The notes beneath the pieces are model-generated. The model made no database searches. It was not told where the DNA came from and worked only from the letters and a program-made list of their open reading frames with translations. Positions 56,094 to 64,000 of a DNA stretch of 64,000 bases are shown piece by piece. The DNA is from Nitrospinaceae bacterium (GTDB taxonomy: Bacteria > Nitrospinota > Nitrospinia > Nitrospinales > Nitrospinaceae). Numbering within the stretch: the first letter of the stretch is position 1; the number at the start of each line of letters is the position of its first letter. Made by a program: the position numbers and the translations under genes. The stretch covers positions 1 to 64,000 of the forward strand of contig JANQEK010000015.1 in assembly GCA_028278405.1 (NCBI GenBank), given 5' to 3'.

Positions 56094-56348
56094 TCAGGCG
56101 TTGGCTTTGGAGGATGTCGCTTTCTTACCGGATCTTTCGAGGGATTCCTTGTAGGCTTTGAGCTGGGCTTCAATTTTGGGTCGGCACCGCTTGGCTTTGC
56201 AGTTTCCCGTCCCGACGCGGATGGCCCGCCGGAGAGATTCGAATGATAAACTGCCTTCCCGAATGGCTTTCATGATGGTGCCTCCGGTCACACTCCGGCA
56301 AATACACACTTTTTTGAAGTTATTGATCATTTGCTTTTGCGTATTCAA
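56094..56348 (-). CDS. BFD-like [2Fe-2S] ferredoxin
   Basis: An 84-aa protein with the bacterioferritin-associated ferredoxin cysteine pattern: Cys15-x-Cys17 (VCICRSVTGGTI) and Cys50-x4-Cys55 (GNCKAKRC), plus the helix pattern between them. The C-terminus is a Lys/Ala-rich tail. Relatives donate electrons or sense redox state; without a bacterioferritin gene nearby the partner is unknown. Confidence 0.85.
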   Translation of the reverse strand: MNTQKQMINNFKKVCICRSVTGGTIMKAIREGSLSFESLRRAIRVGTGNCKAKRCRPKIEAQLKAYKESLERSGKKATSSKANA

Positions 56349-56440
56349 CCCGGTCTTCCTTTTACTATAGAATTAGGATTCCAACCCTAACACTATATCT
56401 GATATCAGGAAATATACCTAACACTATTGCCCCTTCCTCT

Positions 56441-58003
56441 ATGAAGGACTACCTGAAAGCCATCCTGAGCGGCCTCCTGTTGGCCTTCGCCTTTCCCAAA
56501 TTCAATCTGGAGTTCCTCGCTTGGTTTGCCTTAGTTCCTTTACTTTTCGCTATTTATACGGGAAGTGCCCGGCGGGCTCTGAAACTGGGTTTTGTCACCG
56601 GACTGGTTTTTTATTTCATTACTCTCAGTTGGGTGATCAACACGCTCGTCAACTACGGAAACATCCCCATGGTGGTGAGCTGGTTGATTTTGAGTTTGCT
56701 GGTGGCTTATTTGAGTTTATATCTTGGCCTGTTTGCTTATCTGATCAACCGCTTCAGCAAGGGTCACCCCGTTAACATTTTTCTGCTCGCGCCGGTCACC
56801 TGGACCGCTCTGGAATATCTTCGATCCACCCATTCCATATATGGGTTCTCCTGGCAGGGGCTCGGCTATTCCCAGTTTCAATCCCTGCCGGTTATACAAA
56901 TGGCATCCATCACTGGAGTGTACGGCATCACTGCCCTGATCGTTTTGGTGAATGCCGGTCTCTTTGTCCTCATCCACCCCGCCTTTGGAAAGTATCCCGC
57001 CTGGCAAAATTTCAGGAAGCGGATCGCCGTTTCCACATTATTGTTTTTACTGGCCTGCGTAGGATATGGGAAATGGACGCTGAGCCAGGTTCCCGTTTAC
57101 GGCATTCCGCCGGTTCAGGTGGCTCTTATTCAAGGCAACATTCCACAGGAATTGAAATGGAATCCGGCTTACCGCAATGAAGTGCTGGATCGTTACCGAA
57201 ACCTGTCTTTCAAGGCAGCGGTGTTCAAACCGGATCTGATGGTCTGGCCTGAGGCGGTTACTCCTTTTTTCTTCGGCCGCGATGCCTCGGGCACCGAGTA
57301 TGTGATCGACACAGTGCGTCAGACCCAAACCCCTCTGGTCCTGGGAAGTCCTGCCCTTAAAGAAAATAAACCGGCACTGAACAAAAGTACTCCCCAACTC
57401 TATAACAGCGCTTATTTCCTTTCCCCGCAGGGAGCAAAGCTGGGGCGCTACGACAAAATTCACCTGGTGCCGTTCGGTGAGTTCGTTCCCTTCCGCTCCA
57501 TTTTGTTTTTCATCGACAAAATGGTGGCGAACATCGGAGATTTCGAACGGGGGGATGAAGCCAAACTATTTCAGCTGGGGGACCACGGGTTTGCTGTGTC
57601 TATTTGTTTTGAAATCATTTTTCCCGACTTGGTTCGCCAGCCTGTAAAACAAGGAGCCAGTTATCTGGTCAACATCACCAACGATGCCTGGTTTGGCAGA
57701 AGCGCCGCGTCATATCAGCACATGAGCATGGTTGCCATGAGGGCTGTCGAAAATCGTGTCCCTATTGTACGCGCTGCCAATACCGGAATTTCCGGATCGG
57801 TCGATGCTTATGGCCGAATCATCGAAGCCACCGAAATTTTTAAGGAAGACTGGATTATCGCTAGAATTCATCCGCAGACTGCAGAGCCCGGATTTTATTC
57901 CTCCTATGGAGATATCTTCAGTCAGGTCTGCTTGGTGCTGTTACCCGTTTTTGCGTTTATCGGAAGCCGGTCGCGACCCCCGGAAACCTTCGGATGGGGT
58001 TGA
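56441..58003 (+). CDS. lnt: Apolipoprotein N-acyltransferase
   Basis: The 520-aa inner-membrane enzyme that adds the third acyl chain to lipoproteins. About seven hydrophobic helices come first, then a nitrilase-like domain. Catalytic residues fall at Glu271 (WPEAV), Lys339 (YDKIHLVPFGEF) and Cys389 (VSICFEI), almost the E. coli numbering. It fits with the many lipoproteins in the window. Confidence 0.96.
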   Translation: MKDYLKAILSGLLLAFAFPKFNLEFLAWFALVPLLFAIYTGSARRALKLGFVTGLVFYFITLSWVINTLVNYGNIPMVVSWLILSLLVAYLSLYLGLFAYLINRFSKGHPVNIFLLAPVTWTALEYLRSTHSIYGFSWQGLGYSQFQSLPVIQMASITGVYGITALIVLVNAGLFVLIHPAFGKYPAWQNFRKRIAVSTLLFLLACVGYGKWTLSQVPVYGIPPVQVALIQGNIPQELKWNPAYRNEVLDRYRNLSFKAAVFKPDLMVWPEAVTPFFFGRDASGTEYVIDTVRQTQTPLVLGSPALKENKPALNKSTPQLYNSAYFLSPQGAKLGRYDKIHLVPFGEFVPFRSILFFIDKMVANIGDFERGDEAKLFQLGDHGFAVSICFEIIFPDLVRQPVKQGASYLVNITNDAWFGRSAASYQHMSMVAMRAVENRVPIVRAANTGISGSVDAYGRIIEATEIFKEDWIIARIHPQTAEPGFYSSYGDIFSQVCLVLLPVFAFIGSRSRPPETFGWG

Positions 58004-58095
58004 TGGCTTCCGGGTCACCCTGACATTCAAATTTTTCATTGCCATCAGATGATAATCTGGAGAAAATATAGGAACAGTTTTTAGGAGTCTTGGGA

Positions 58096-58281
58096 ATGGA
58101 CGGACAGAAAATCCAGCCGCCGGAGAAACGTCCGGTGGTCTTCAAAAGTAAAAAACAGATGCGGGAAGAGTGGGCCAAGCTCAATCTACCGGATCTCGAT
58201 GACACCGAGGAACCCACCGAAGAGCATTCTGCGCTCGACGAAATCTACCATGACGATGTCCACGGCCTGGGCAACGAATAG
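58096..58281 (+). CDS. Small acidic hypothetical protein
   Basis: The start is ATG 58096 with AGGAG upstream. The 61-aa product is charged, begins MDGQKIQPPEKRPVVFKSKKQM and ends in an acidic stretch (DDTEEPTEEHSALDEIYHDD). No known family. It stands between lnt and the FGE-like gene. Confidence 0.55.
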   Translation: MDGQKIQPPEKRPVVFKSKKQMREEWAKLNLPDLDDTEEPTEEHSALDEIYHDDVHGLGNE

Positions 58282-58328
58282 TACGTTTATTATGCGTTAA
58301 ATCCTCCAATCCCTAGTTGGAGATACCC

Positions 58329-58991
58329 TTGAAACTGTTTCTGCCCATATGGCTCCTGCTTTTCTTTTTTCTCTTGAACAACACCATCGCAAACCCGGTT
58401 TCCTCTCAAGAAACTGCGATGGTTCAGATTCCCACCGGAGTATTGCAACTCAAAGACAAAAGTAAAATCGCGATTGATTCATTTTTCGTGGATCGCTATG
58501 AAGTCACCCAGGAACAATTTCAAAAGGTGATGGATGATAATCCATCTTTTTTCAAGGGAAGCAATCTCCCTGTAGAAAAAGTGACCTGGGATCAGGCCGA
58601 CGCCTATTGCCGCAAGGTCGGGAAACGCCTGCCCACGGAATGGGAATGGGAACTCGCCGCGCGTGCCGGATCTTCTTCAATTTATTATTGGGGGGATGCG
58701 ATGAACGATGCCTACGCCTGGTATAAAGCAAATGCCAATAAGAAGACGCACCCGGTGGGAACAAAGAAACCAAATGCTTTCGGACTGTATGATATGTCAG
58801 GCAATGTGTGGGAATGGACGGCGAGCGATCACGAACACGGCGGCAAAGTCCAGCGCGGCGGATCGTGGCGAAACAACGCCATCAGCCAACGTTCCGGGCA
58901 CCGCATCCTGAGTAATCCTATCTACCGTTACCACTACGTCGGCTTCCGCTGCGCCTCCTCCTCCCCAGCGGGAGAACTTGTTGACCGTTAA
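58329..58991 (+). CDS. Exported formylglycine-generating-enzyme-like protein lacking catalytic Cys
   Basis: The start is TTG 58329, with GGAG seven bases before it, giving a signal peptide directly (MKLFLPIWLLLFFF). The rest is a single FGE-sulfatase (SUMF1) domain: VDRYEVTQEQF, KRLPTEWEWELAARAG, GLYDMSGNVWEWT, VQRGGSWRNNA and YVGFRCA. In true FGE a Cys follows RGGSW; here Asn stands there, so formylglycine generation is unlikely and a structural or binding role is inferred. Confidence 0.85.
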   Translation: MKLFLPIWLLLFFFLLNNTIANPVSSQETAMVQIPTGVLQLKDKSKIAIDSFFVDRYEVTQEQFQKVMDDNPSFFKGSNLPVEKVTWDQADAYCRKVGKRLPTEWEWELAARAGSSSIYYWGDAMNDAYAWYKANANKKTHPVGTKKPNAFGLYDMSGNVWEWTASDHEHGGKVQRGGSWRNNAISQRSGHRILSNPIYRYHYVGFRCASSSPAGELVDR

Positions 58992-59046
58992 CTGTAAACG
59001 TTCATCCTCGGGCACAATTCTAAGATTTTAAAATTTGTTCCGGGTC

Positions 59047-59868
59047 TTACCCGCCGATGACGTGATTCAATACCAGTCTTACGTTTTTGGCGTCGGCGTG
59101 TGTGTCGAGTGTACCTTCGAGATCGCCGGGGGCAACGCCGGCAACGCCATCCTGGTCAAGCCGCACGGTCAACGTAATCGGTCCGTCAAATTCCGCATCG
59201 GGCATCATGGTGTCGGATTGTCCGAGGGTAAAAGCCTGCGGCAACTGATCGGCGAAGATCCGCTTCACCGCCAGGGGTGGGCCGCGCTTCACGCCCTTGG
59301 GACGGGCGAACAGAAACAGGATTTTTTTCGCAGGCAGTTGCGCTTTTATTTTCGGGTCCAGGGAAATGGTGCCGGTGACTTTGTTACCGGTTTCTTCCAG
59401 CACCTGATTGAGGACCACCGTCACTCCTTTCTGTCCGGTAGTGACATCCAGTGATCCGGTGATATCTCCCGCGCCGGCACGGGCGTTGCCGTCTCGGTCC
59501 AGTCGCGCGGTCAAGGTCAGCGGCCCATCAAATCCCTCCTGGGTCATCACCGCGTCGGCGGGGCTGATGGAAAACTCCTGCGGCAGTTGGAAAAAGGTCA
59601 ATTTCCGGACCGCCACCGGCGGACCGGAGTCCACTCCCTGAGCCCGGGCATAGATGAATAGCACCGATCCCGGGGGAATGGCCGCTTTGATTTTCGGGTC
59701 CAAAGCCACGCTGCCGCTGACGGCTTTGGCCTGCAGGGCTGGATCGCTCTGCATCTCCAGTTTTTTGACCACGGCAGGGTGGCCCTTATGCTCCTTGAGC
59801 TCTCGGTCGCACCCGCCGATAAGTAGAAAAAGTGCCAAAATCAATAAAAAATGTGCCCGATAGTTCAA
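59047..59868 (-). CDS. Lipoprotein with two CcmI/CycH C-terminal-like domains
   Basis: A 273-aa lipoprotein (lipobox LLIGGC). It carries two tandem copies, about residues 52-150 and 165-265, of a domain beginning VSG(S)VALDPKI and continuing PPGSVLFIYARAQGVDSGPPVAVRKL...LPQEFSISPADAVM...FDGPLTLTARLDRDGNA. This is the pattern of the C-terminal part of cytochrome c biogenesis protein CcmI/CycH, here free of the TPR and membrane parts. A role in cytochrome c maturation is plausible, not shown. Confidence 0.8.
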   Translation of the reverse strand: MNYRAHFLLILALFLLIGGCDRELKEHKGHPAVVKKLEMQSDPALQAKAVSGSVALDPKIKAAIPPGSVLFIYARAQGVDSGPPVAVRKLTFFQLPQEFSISPADAVMTQEGFDGPLTLTARLDRDGNARAGAGDITGSLDVTTGQKGVTVVLNQVLEETGNKVTGTISLDPKIKAQLPAKKILFLFARPKGVKRGPPLAVKRIFADQLPQAFTLGQSDTMMPDAEFDGPITLTVRLDQDGVAGVAPGDLEGTLDTHADAKNVRLVLNHVIGG

Positions 59869-60044
59869 AACAAGCCCTCAAATTACTAAAAATAGAGTGT
59901 TTATGAATCCTTGTTTCCGTTCCTGCATCTCATTTATAATGGAAACGTATCATTATATACCTGTTGAGGACAAGTTCACTAGATTGTAACGGCCTGGGGG
60001 CCGTTTCCTGGCTTGTTTTTCCGGTAGGAAAGCGAGGAGGCAAA

Positions 60045-60260
60045 ATGTTCTACCCTGTTAAGATCAAGGATGGTAAAGGAAAAGTCAAAAAAGTTCTCCC
60101 CAGTAAAAAGCTGAGCAAGGATTACTGGGACAACTATTTCGGCGGACTCAAGAAAAAAGTTCCACTGAACCTGAAAAATAAGGGCCAGAAAAAGGACGAA
60201 CCCAATCTGGAAAACGACGGATTGATGGACTCCGAGAACGACGATTATTCTCTGGATTAA
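60045..60260 (+). CDS. Small basic-acidic hypothetical protein
   Basis: The start is ATG 60045 with GAGGAGG upstream. The 71-aa product has a Lys-rich first half (VKIKDGKGKVKKVLPSKKLSKDYWDNYF) and an acidic tail (MDSENDDYSLD). No family was recognised. A hairpin (59988-60005, AACGGCC/GGCCGTT) lies in its leader, and a strong terminator follows. Confidence 0.6.
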   Translation: MFYPVKIKDGKGKVKKVLPSKKLSKDYWDNYFGGLKKKVPLNLKNKGQKKDEPNLENDGLMDSENDDYSLD

Positions 60261-60300
60261 ATCTCAGGTACAACAGGGCTGCGCCCTGATTCGGAATACA

Positions 60301-60329
60301 AAAGGCGGGAGCATAACGCTCCCGCCTTT
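60301..60329. terminator. Strong terminator after the 60045 gene
   Basis: AAAGGCGGGAGC (60301-60312), loop ATAAC, GCTCCCGCCTTT (60318-60329) then a T-run. Two further perfect hairpins flank it, CAGGGC-TGC-GCCCTG (60274-60288) and CCGGGC-AAA-GCCCGG (60336-60350). It serves the plus-strand gene and, with A-rich upstream sequence, possibly the convergent minus-strand gene. Confidence 0.85.
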
Positions 60330-60390
60330 TCTTTTCCGGGCAAAGCCCGGGGCAGATTTTAAATCTTGAAAAACAACCCGCTGACTCAGC

Positions 60391-60912
60391 TCATTTGCGC
60401 ATATGGTCTTCTACAACGGTAAGGAAACCAACAAACATTCCTGCTAAGCAAATGAATATTCCAGCATATGACACAATATTTTTTTCTTCTTCCATTATTC
60501 CAACAACTGCTAACAACATTCCTCCAGCATATACCACAAAGCCAGTTACAAAAAATTTCATCGCTTTAGCAGACAGCTTGGATGGATAATTTGGATTCTT
60601 CCATATCGCAATTACCATTCCAGTTGTTACTATCAACCACCCAACTACAAATAAGACAGCCCCTACTTTGCTGTGGGCAAACGCAGCGATCATCCATCCC
60701 GGCAGGCCCACGGCAAAACCCATAACGATCAACGTAATGGCCCTTTTCATGACCCCTTCCTGTTTGGGGATAATATAAAACGTAACCCCAACAACCAAAC
60801 CTATCACGATTACCGAAAGGACCGCCTTTATCTCTTTAGATCCTTCAGTCAGCATCATAAAGGCTACCGCAAGTGTTAAAGCTACACCGGCTAATATAAT
60901 CGATTTCTTCAT
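60391..60912 (-). CDS. Multi-helix membrane protein, unknown function
   Basis: A 173-aa protein with about six hydrophobic helices and short loops. No signature motif was seen. The ATG follows a plausible GGTAGAGC site. It stands alone, convergent with the 60045 gene. Confidence 0.6.
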   Translation of the reverse strand: MKKSIILAGVALTLAVAFMMLTEGSKEIKAVLSVIVIGLVVGVTFYIIPKQEGVMKRAITLIVMGFAVGLPGWMIAAFAHSKVGAVLFVVGWLIVTTGMVIAIWKNPNYPSKLSAKAMKFFVTGFVVYAGGMLLAVVGIMEEEKNIVSYAGIFICLAGMFVGFLTVVEDHMRK

Positions 60913-61092
60913 AGCTCTACCTGCATTCTAAATGAGATGGAACCACCCTGGCGGTTGGACAACACGTGGCTAGCACCGTGGCTATCAATTCAGTATAACG
61001 GGAGAGGGGTCAATTTGGGCAAGGATTAATACAATACTTCAGGACTGTTATATAGGAAGTTTTGGGACTTTCAGTCAAGCGAGGGATACCTG

Positions 61093-62049
61093 CTATTTCT
61101 TTTTACGTGGTTGGGAAGGTGAGGTTTGTTTGCCCTGCATCTCCTGGCGGTAATCGATGCCTTCCAGCTTGATGAACCGGCACATCTCCGCCAGCCGGGA
61201 ATAAATCCGTTCGCCTACCTTGTCCTGCAACGTCTCTTCTCCCGGTAATGCCTTATCGATTTCAACATGCGTCTCTTTTTTTCCGTTCTTCTTGGAATCG
61301 TGGGTCTGATCCGAATAGTTGGTCGTAAACAAAGTGATCTTGTCGGCGGCGTTATAGCGGCTGGAAATAATCTGGTCGAGCATGGTCAGTTCCCATTCGG
61401 TGTTCCGGCCTTTGGCCAACTCGTCAATCAACAGAATCGGTGCCGCGACGTAGGGATTGATGATGGCCTGTTCGGAAAGGTTCTGGGAATAGCCAAAACG
61501 GATGTCGGACAGCAATTGGAAAAAATCCACGAATTTGCAATCCGCCTTTTTGTCCAGGATCAACATCTTAAGAATGGACACTGCCAGATGCGTCTTGCCC
61601 AATCCGGGTCGTCCCATAAACAACAAACCCTGTTGCGTTTTTCCAAAGTCCTCCACAAAATCCTGCGCTTGCCGTAAAGCAAACTTCTGGGAGCTATGTA
61701 TGGGATGGTAGGTTTCCAGCTTGGTGTTCGTAAATTTTCCGGGTATGCCCGCTTCCCCTACTTTCTTCAACCGACGTGCAAACTCAATGCATGAACATTC
61801 CCGCATTGACGAGATACCGGTTTCATCTTCTATAAAGATATAACCACGCCCTTCACATTCAGGACATTTGAAACACTCACACAAGTCAGCTTGTACGTAT
61901 CCTTCATGATTGGTCAAAACATAATTCGAACCGCGACATTGTTTACACACTCCAGTTTTCTTTTTGCTTTCGATGGAAATCTCTTTCGGATCAGGGACAG
62001 TCGCTTTTGCCTGAGCTTTAGCTCGTGGAGACGCTTTACCGGAGTTCAT
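61093..62049 (-). CDS. DnaC/IstB-like AAA+ ATPase (putative helicase loader)
   Basis: A 318-aa AAA+ protein. I choose ATG 62049, which overlaps the upstream stop. The N-terminal part has a zinc-ribbon region (CKQCRGSNYV and CECFKCPECEGRGY). Walker A is GRPGLGKTH, Walker B is ILLIDELAKGR and sensor 1 is FTTNYSD. DnaC/DnaI-type loaders place the replicative helicase. No transposase is near, so IstB is less likely than a chromosomal loader. The C-terminus is Lys-rich. Confidence 0.85.
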   Translation of the reverse strand: MNSGKASPRAKAQAKATVPDPKEISIESKKKTGVCKQCRGSNYVLTNHEGYVQADLCECFKCPECEGRGYIFIEDETGISSMRECSCIEFARRLKKVGEAGIPGKFTNTKLETYHPIHSSQKFALRQAQDFVEDFGKTQQGLLFMGRPGLGKTHLAVSILKMLILDKKADCKFVDFFQLLSDIRFGYSQNLSEQAIINPYVAAPILLIDELAKGRNTEWELTMLDQIISSRYNAADKITLFTTNYSDQTHDSKKNGKKETHVEIDKALPGEETLQDKVGERIYSRLAEMCRFIKLEGIDYRQEMQGKQTSPSQPRKKK

Positions 62050-62318
62050 CGCGCAGCCCTCCCAAGTTCCTGTTCGATAAAATCTTCCAGACGGGTCAAC
62101 GACCATTTAGAGTGGGGTGATCGCTCTTGCCGGTTCGCTTTATCAAAACCTGTTTCAATGGCGCGGCATAACTGCTCGACCGGAACCCCGCGCTCTTCCC
62201 ATTGACTGACCAGATGATAATCGTTGGCGGAAAGGTGAAGACCCGAATCCTTGAGCGACAGAAAGAATTGCTCCACGGTGGTCAGGTAATTCAGGTTCTT
62301 GTTTTCGATCAGGCTCAT
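62046..62318 (-). CDS. Small protein translationally coupled to the DnaC-like gene
   Basis: A 90-aa helical protein (LTTVEQFFLSLKDSGLHLSANDYHLVSQWEERGVPVEQLCRAIETGFDKA). Its stop overlaps the start of the DnaC-like gene by 4 bp, so a joint role in helicase loading is inferred. The architecture recalls a short DnaD-like or replication-initiation accessory helix bundle, without a firm match. Confidence 0.6.
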   Translation of the reverse strand: MSLIENKNLNYLTTVEQFFLSLKDSGLHLSANDYHLVSQWEERGVPVEQLCRAIETGFDKANRQERSPHSKWSLTRLEDFIEQELGRAAR

Positions 62319-62463
62319 CGGAAAGTTTTCTAAACAAAGGGAAGGTGAGTGCGACGATCTTACTTTTTGCCGAGCGGCTTTTCAACCTTTAATACCAAGT
62401 GATTTGAAAACGCTTAAAAACCGGGGATTAAGACCTCTAGCGAGGGAGGCAGCTTGCTGACGG

Positions 62464-62988
62464 TTACCGCTTATCGGTGGTCGTTGAGCGCAATTCGTTG
62501 TTTAAATTTTGCTCCGGGCCTTGCCCGGCTACTTGAACGAGATTGCGGATCATCGCGGTTTCGTCACAGTGGTCCTGCTTGCGACAACCCTGACAATCCT
62601 TCCAGATTTTGTCGGGGAGTTGATCCATGTTGATAATGCGAAACCCGAGTTTTTTAAACAGAGGGATCGCATAGGTCAAGACAAAGATGCGTTCGCAATC
62701 CGCCAGTGTGGCCTGCACAATACACTCGTTGACTAAAGCGGTACCGATCCCCTGCCGGTAATGGTCGGGAAGCACAGCGAGTGACCGGATTTCAACCAGT
62801 CTTCCCGGACCAAAACTGAGTCCGCAGGCGCCGGCAATGCATCCGTCCTTTTCTGCAATCAGGAAATTCAGGATATGGGTTTCCACATCTTCCCGGCTGC
62901 GAAACAGCATTTGATCCATTTCCGCGTGGACATTGATCAAATGCACGATCGCATCCACATCTTTTAATGTGGCTTGTCGAATCTTCAT
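62464..62988 (-). CDS. GNAT acetyltransferase, short ArgA-like N-acetylglutamate synthase
   Basis: A 174-aa GNAT domain with VEIRSLAVLPDHYRQGIGTALV as acetyl-CoA-binding motif and FKKLGFRIINMDQLPDKIWKDC near the end. The cysteine cluster CQGC-RKQDHCDE at the C-terminus is typical of the short synthases used for arginine synthesis in some delta- and related lineages. No arg genes are close by, so the substrate is inferred from the motif. Overlaps the next gene by 4 bp. Confidence 0.75.
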   Translation of the reverse strand: MKIRQATLKDVDAIVHLINVHAEMDQMLFRSREDVETHILNFLIAEKDGCIAGACGLSFGPGRLVEIRSLAVLPDHYRQGIGTALVNECIVQATLADCERIFVLTYAIPLFKKLGFRIINMDQLPDKIWKDCQGCRKQDHCDETAMIRNLVQVAGQGPEQNLNNELRSTTTDKR

Positions 62989-63992
62989 ACCGCTAATGCT
63001 CTGTCCTTCCTATCCCGGGCCTGTTCCAAGGCACCTGAGGCTGCTGTCAATAAATCCGTCGGGGTATTGATGCCCCTGCCGGAGGTGGCGGCTATTCCAA
63101 AGATAATTTTCACGCAATCGTTTTCCAGCTCCGGAAACATGTGATTGACCAGGGTCTTCCGGATCCGCTGGGCGATTTGCGCCGCCCCCTGCTCCGATGT
63201 ATCCGGGAGTAAAATCAGAAAATCCCCCTCACCGGAACTGATCATAATGTCGCCCCCGCGGCTGTTTTCCGCAAGCACTTTTCCCGCTTCCTGCAGGACC
63301 TTTTTGATGCGTGACTTGCCATAAGTATTGACGAGTTCCTCAAAAGAGTCAATGTGCATTTTAATGAGCGACAGGGTTTTGCCATAACATTGAGCCCATC
63401 CGAATTCCCGGCGCAGTACCGGGTCGAGATAAATTTCATTGTACAGCCCTGTCCTGGAATCCAGCACCGGCTGATTTTTCATGAGATCCAGCAGCAGCAT
63501 GTTTTCGATGGCGATCCCCAGTTTGTCGGCGGTGCGTTCCAGAAGATCGGTGCGCAGCCCTTTATGAAAATGGTGCGGATTCTCGCTCCCCAGGGCAATG
63601 GTCCCGATCAAATGACCGTGCAACAGAATCGGGATCAACGCTTCCGACTGAATATTCAGCTCCGATGCACCTTCAAAGATTTCCGAACCTTCCGTCATCT
63701 CCGCCCTTAGAACAGGCTTGGGGTTGTCATCAAACCAGCCGGAGGCGGCATCCGCATCAACGAATTGCAATCCTTCGATAGCGTTTTTGTCCAGCCGTTC
63801 CCTTAAGCATCCTTCCATTAAATGCTCGTCGCCATCCATCAAAATGATTTGTACGCCTGGAATTTTGAAACGCTTGATGATCTCCTCGCGCAGTTGCCCG
63901 ATCATCTGCGTAAAGTTGAGGCTGTACATGATGATGCGATCGATGGCGAACAGGTTCTCTTGAATTTTTTCGTTGGCCTGGCTGATTTCCAT
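62985..63992 (-). CDS. GAF domain plus degenerate GGDEF-like protein (start near window end)
   Basis: A 335-aa protein with an N-terminal GAF-like sensor domain (about residues 20-160, ALIPILLHGHLIGTIALGS) and a C-terminal diguanylate-cyclase-like domain (about 175-330, LSLIKMHIDSFEELVNTYGKS). The signature site reads SSGEGDFLILL instead of GG(D/E)EF, so cyclase activity is doubtful; it may bind c-di-GMP or act as a scaffold. The ATG at 63992 lies 8 bp from the window end, and a longer N-terminus cannot be excluded. Confidence 0.75.
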   Translation of the reverse strand: MEISQANEKIQENLFAIDRIIMYSLNFTQMIGQLREEIIKRFKIPGVQIILMDGDEHLMEGCLRERLDKNAIEGLQFVDADAASGWFDDNPKPVLRAEMTEGSEIFEGASELNIQSEALIPILLHGHLIGTIALGSENPHHFHKGLRTDLLERTADKLGIAIENMLLLDLMKNQPVLDSRTGLYNEIYLDPVLRREFGWAQCYGKTLSLIKMHIDSFEELVNTYGKSRIKKVLQEAGKVLAENSRGGDIMISSGEGDFLILLPDTSEQGAAQIAQRIRKTLVNHMFPELENDCVKIIFGIAATSGRGINTPTDLLTAASGALEQARDRKDRALAV

Positions 63993-64000
63993 GAAGCTGA

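Noticed and set aside
1-64000. CRISPR arrays, rRNA genes and complete insertion sequences
   Set aside because: No regularly spaced repeats, no rRNA sequence and no transposase with terminal repeats were recognised by eye.

Overview
The window looks like chromosome from a marine nitrite-oxidising bacterium of the Nitrospinota (Nitrospina type). The main evidence is a periplasmic-type nitrite oxidoreductase locus at 47.3-53.4 kb (nxrA with a twin-arginine signal, nxrB, and an NxrC-like haem b subunit). P- and L-ring flagellar genes, lnt and many lipoproteins show a Gram-negative envelope. The assignment rests on family recognition only; no database search was run.

Layout. (1) 1-11.5 kb is an accessory island: the C-terminal end of a tyrosine integrase, a complete type I restriction-modification system (hsdM-hsdS-hsdR), small island genes with DNA-binding character, a serine recombinase behind a near-consensus promoter, and a three-gene operon of unknown function ending in a TIGR04255-like protein. 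It ends at an att-like sequence resembling the 3' end of tmRNA (CCCCGCCTCCACCA). (2) 11.6-18.7 kb holds a small membrane protein and a minus-strand operon for dissolved inorganic carbon uptake: DabB (NuoL-like), a second NuoM/MrpD-like membrane protein, DabA (DUF2309, zinc and carbonic-anhydrase-like) and a PII-like protein. A second exact copy of the tmRNA-end-like 15-mer lies just beyond it at 19.0 kb, so the carbon-uptake locus is bracketed by direct repeats. (3) 19.2-29.3 kb is a mixed housekeeping region: a repeat-rich AsmA protein, a YCII protein, a cytochrome c lipoprotein, a PhoX-like protein, a translationally coupled sterol desaturase/unknown/HTTM-DCC operon, and an HxlR regulator with twin palindromic operators. 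(4) 29.5-33.7 kb is a complete pstSCAB-phoU phosphate uptake operon. (5) 33.7-38 kb has a cupin, 3-methyladenine glycosylase, a response regulator and a REC-histidine kinase. (6) 38-46.7 kb is a nine-gene flagellar operon, flgF-G-A-H-I-J-N-K-L, on the minus strand. (7) 47-54 kb holds a rhodanese and the nxr operon. GC-rich perfect hairpins lie in both nxr intergenic gaps, a perfect 16-bp terminator follows nxrC, and about 1 kb of non-coding DNA precedes nxrA. (8) 54.3-64 kb has coaD, an aspartate aminotransferase, a BFD-like ferredoxin, lnt, several small unknown genes, a DnaC-like loader pair, a short ArgA-like acetyltransferase and a GAF/GGDEF-like protein.

How the genes fit together. NXR takes electrons from nitrite in the periplasm, and the stand-alone cytochrome c lipoprotein could belong to the same electron-transfer network. 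The DAB-type operon would feed inorganic carbon to autotrophic CO2 fixation, driven by the proton motive force. The pst genes and flagellum serve nutrient acquisition. The left island is defence and mobility cargo. The most notable points are the tmRNA-end-like repeats bracketing the dab locus, an HsdS with two near-duplicate target recognition domains, the hairpins segmenting the nxr mRNA, and the uncharacterised three-gene island cassette.
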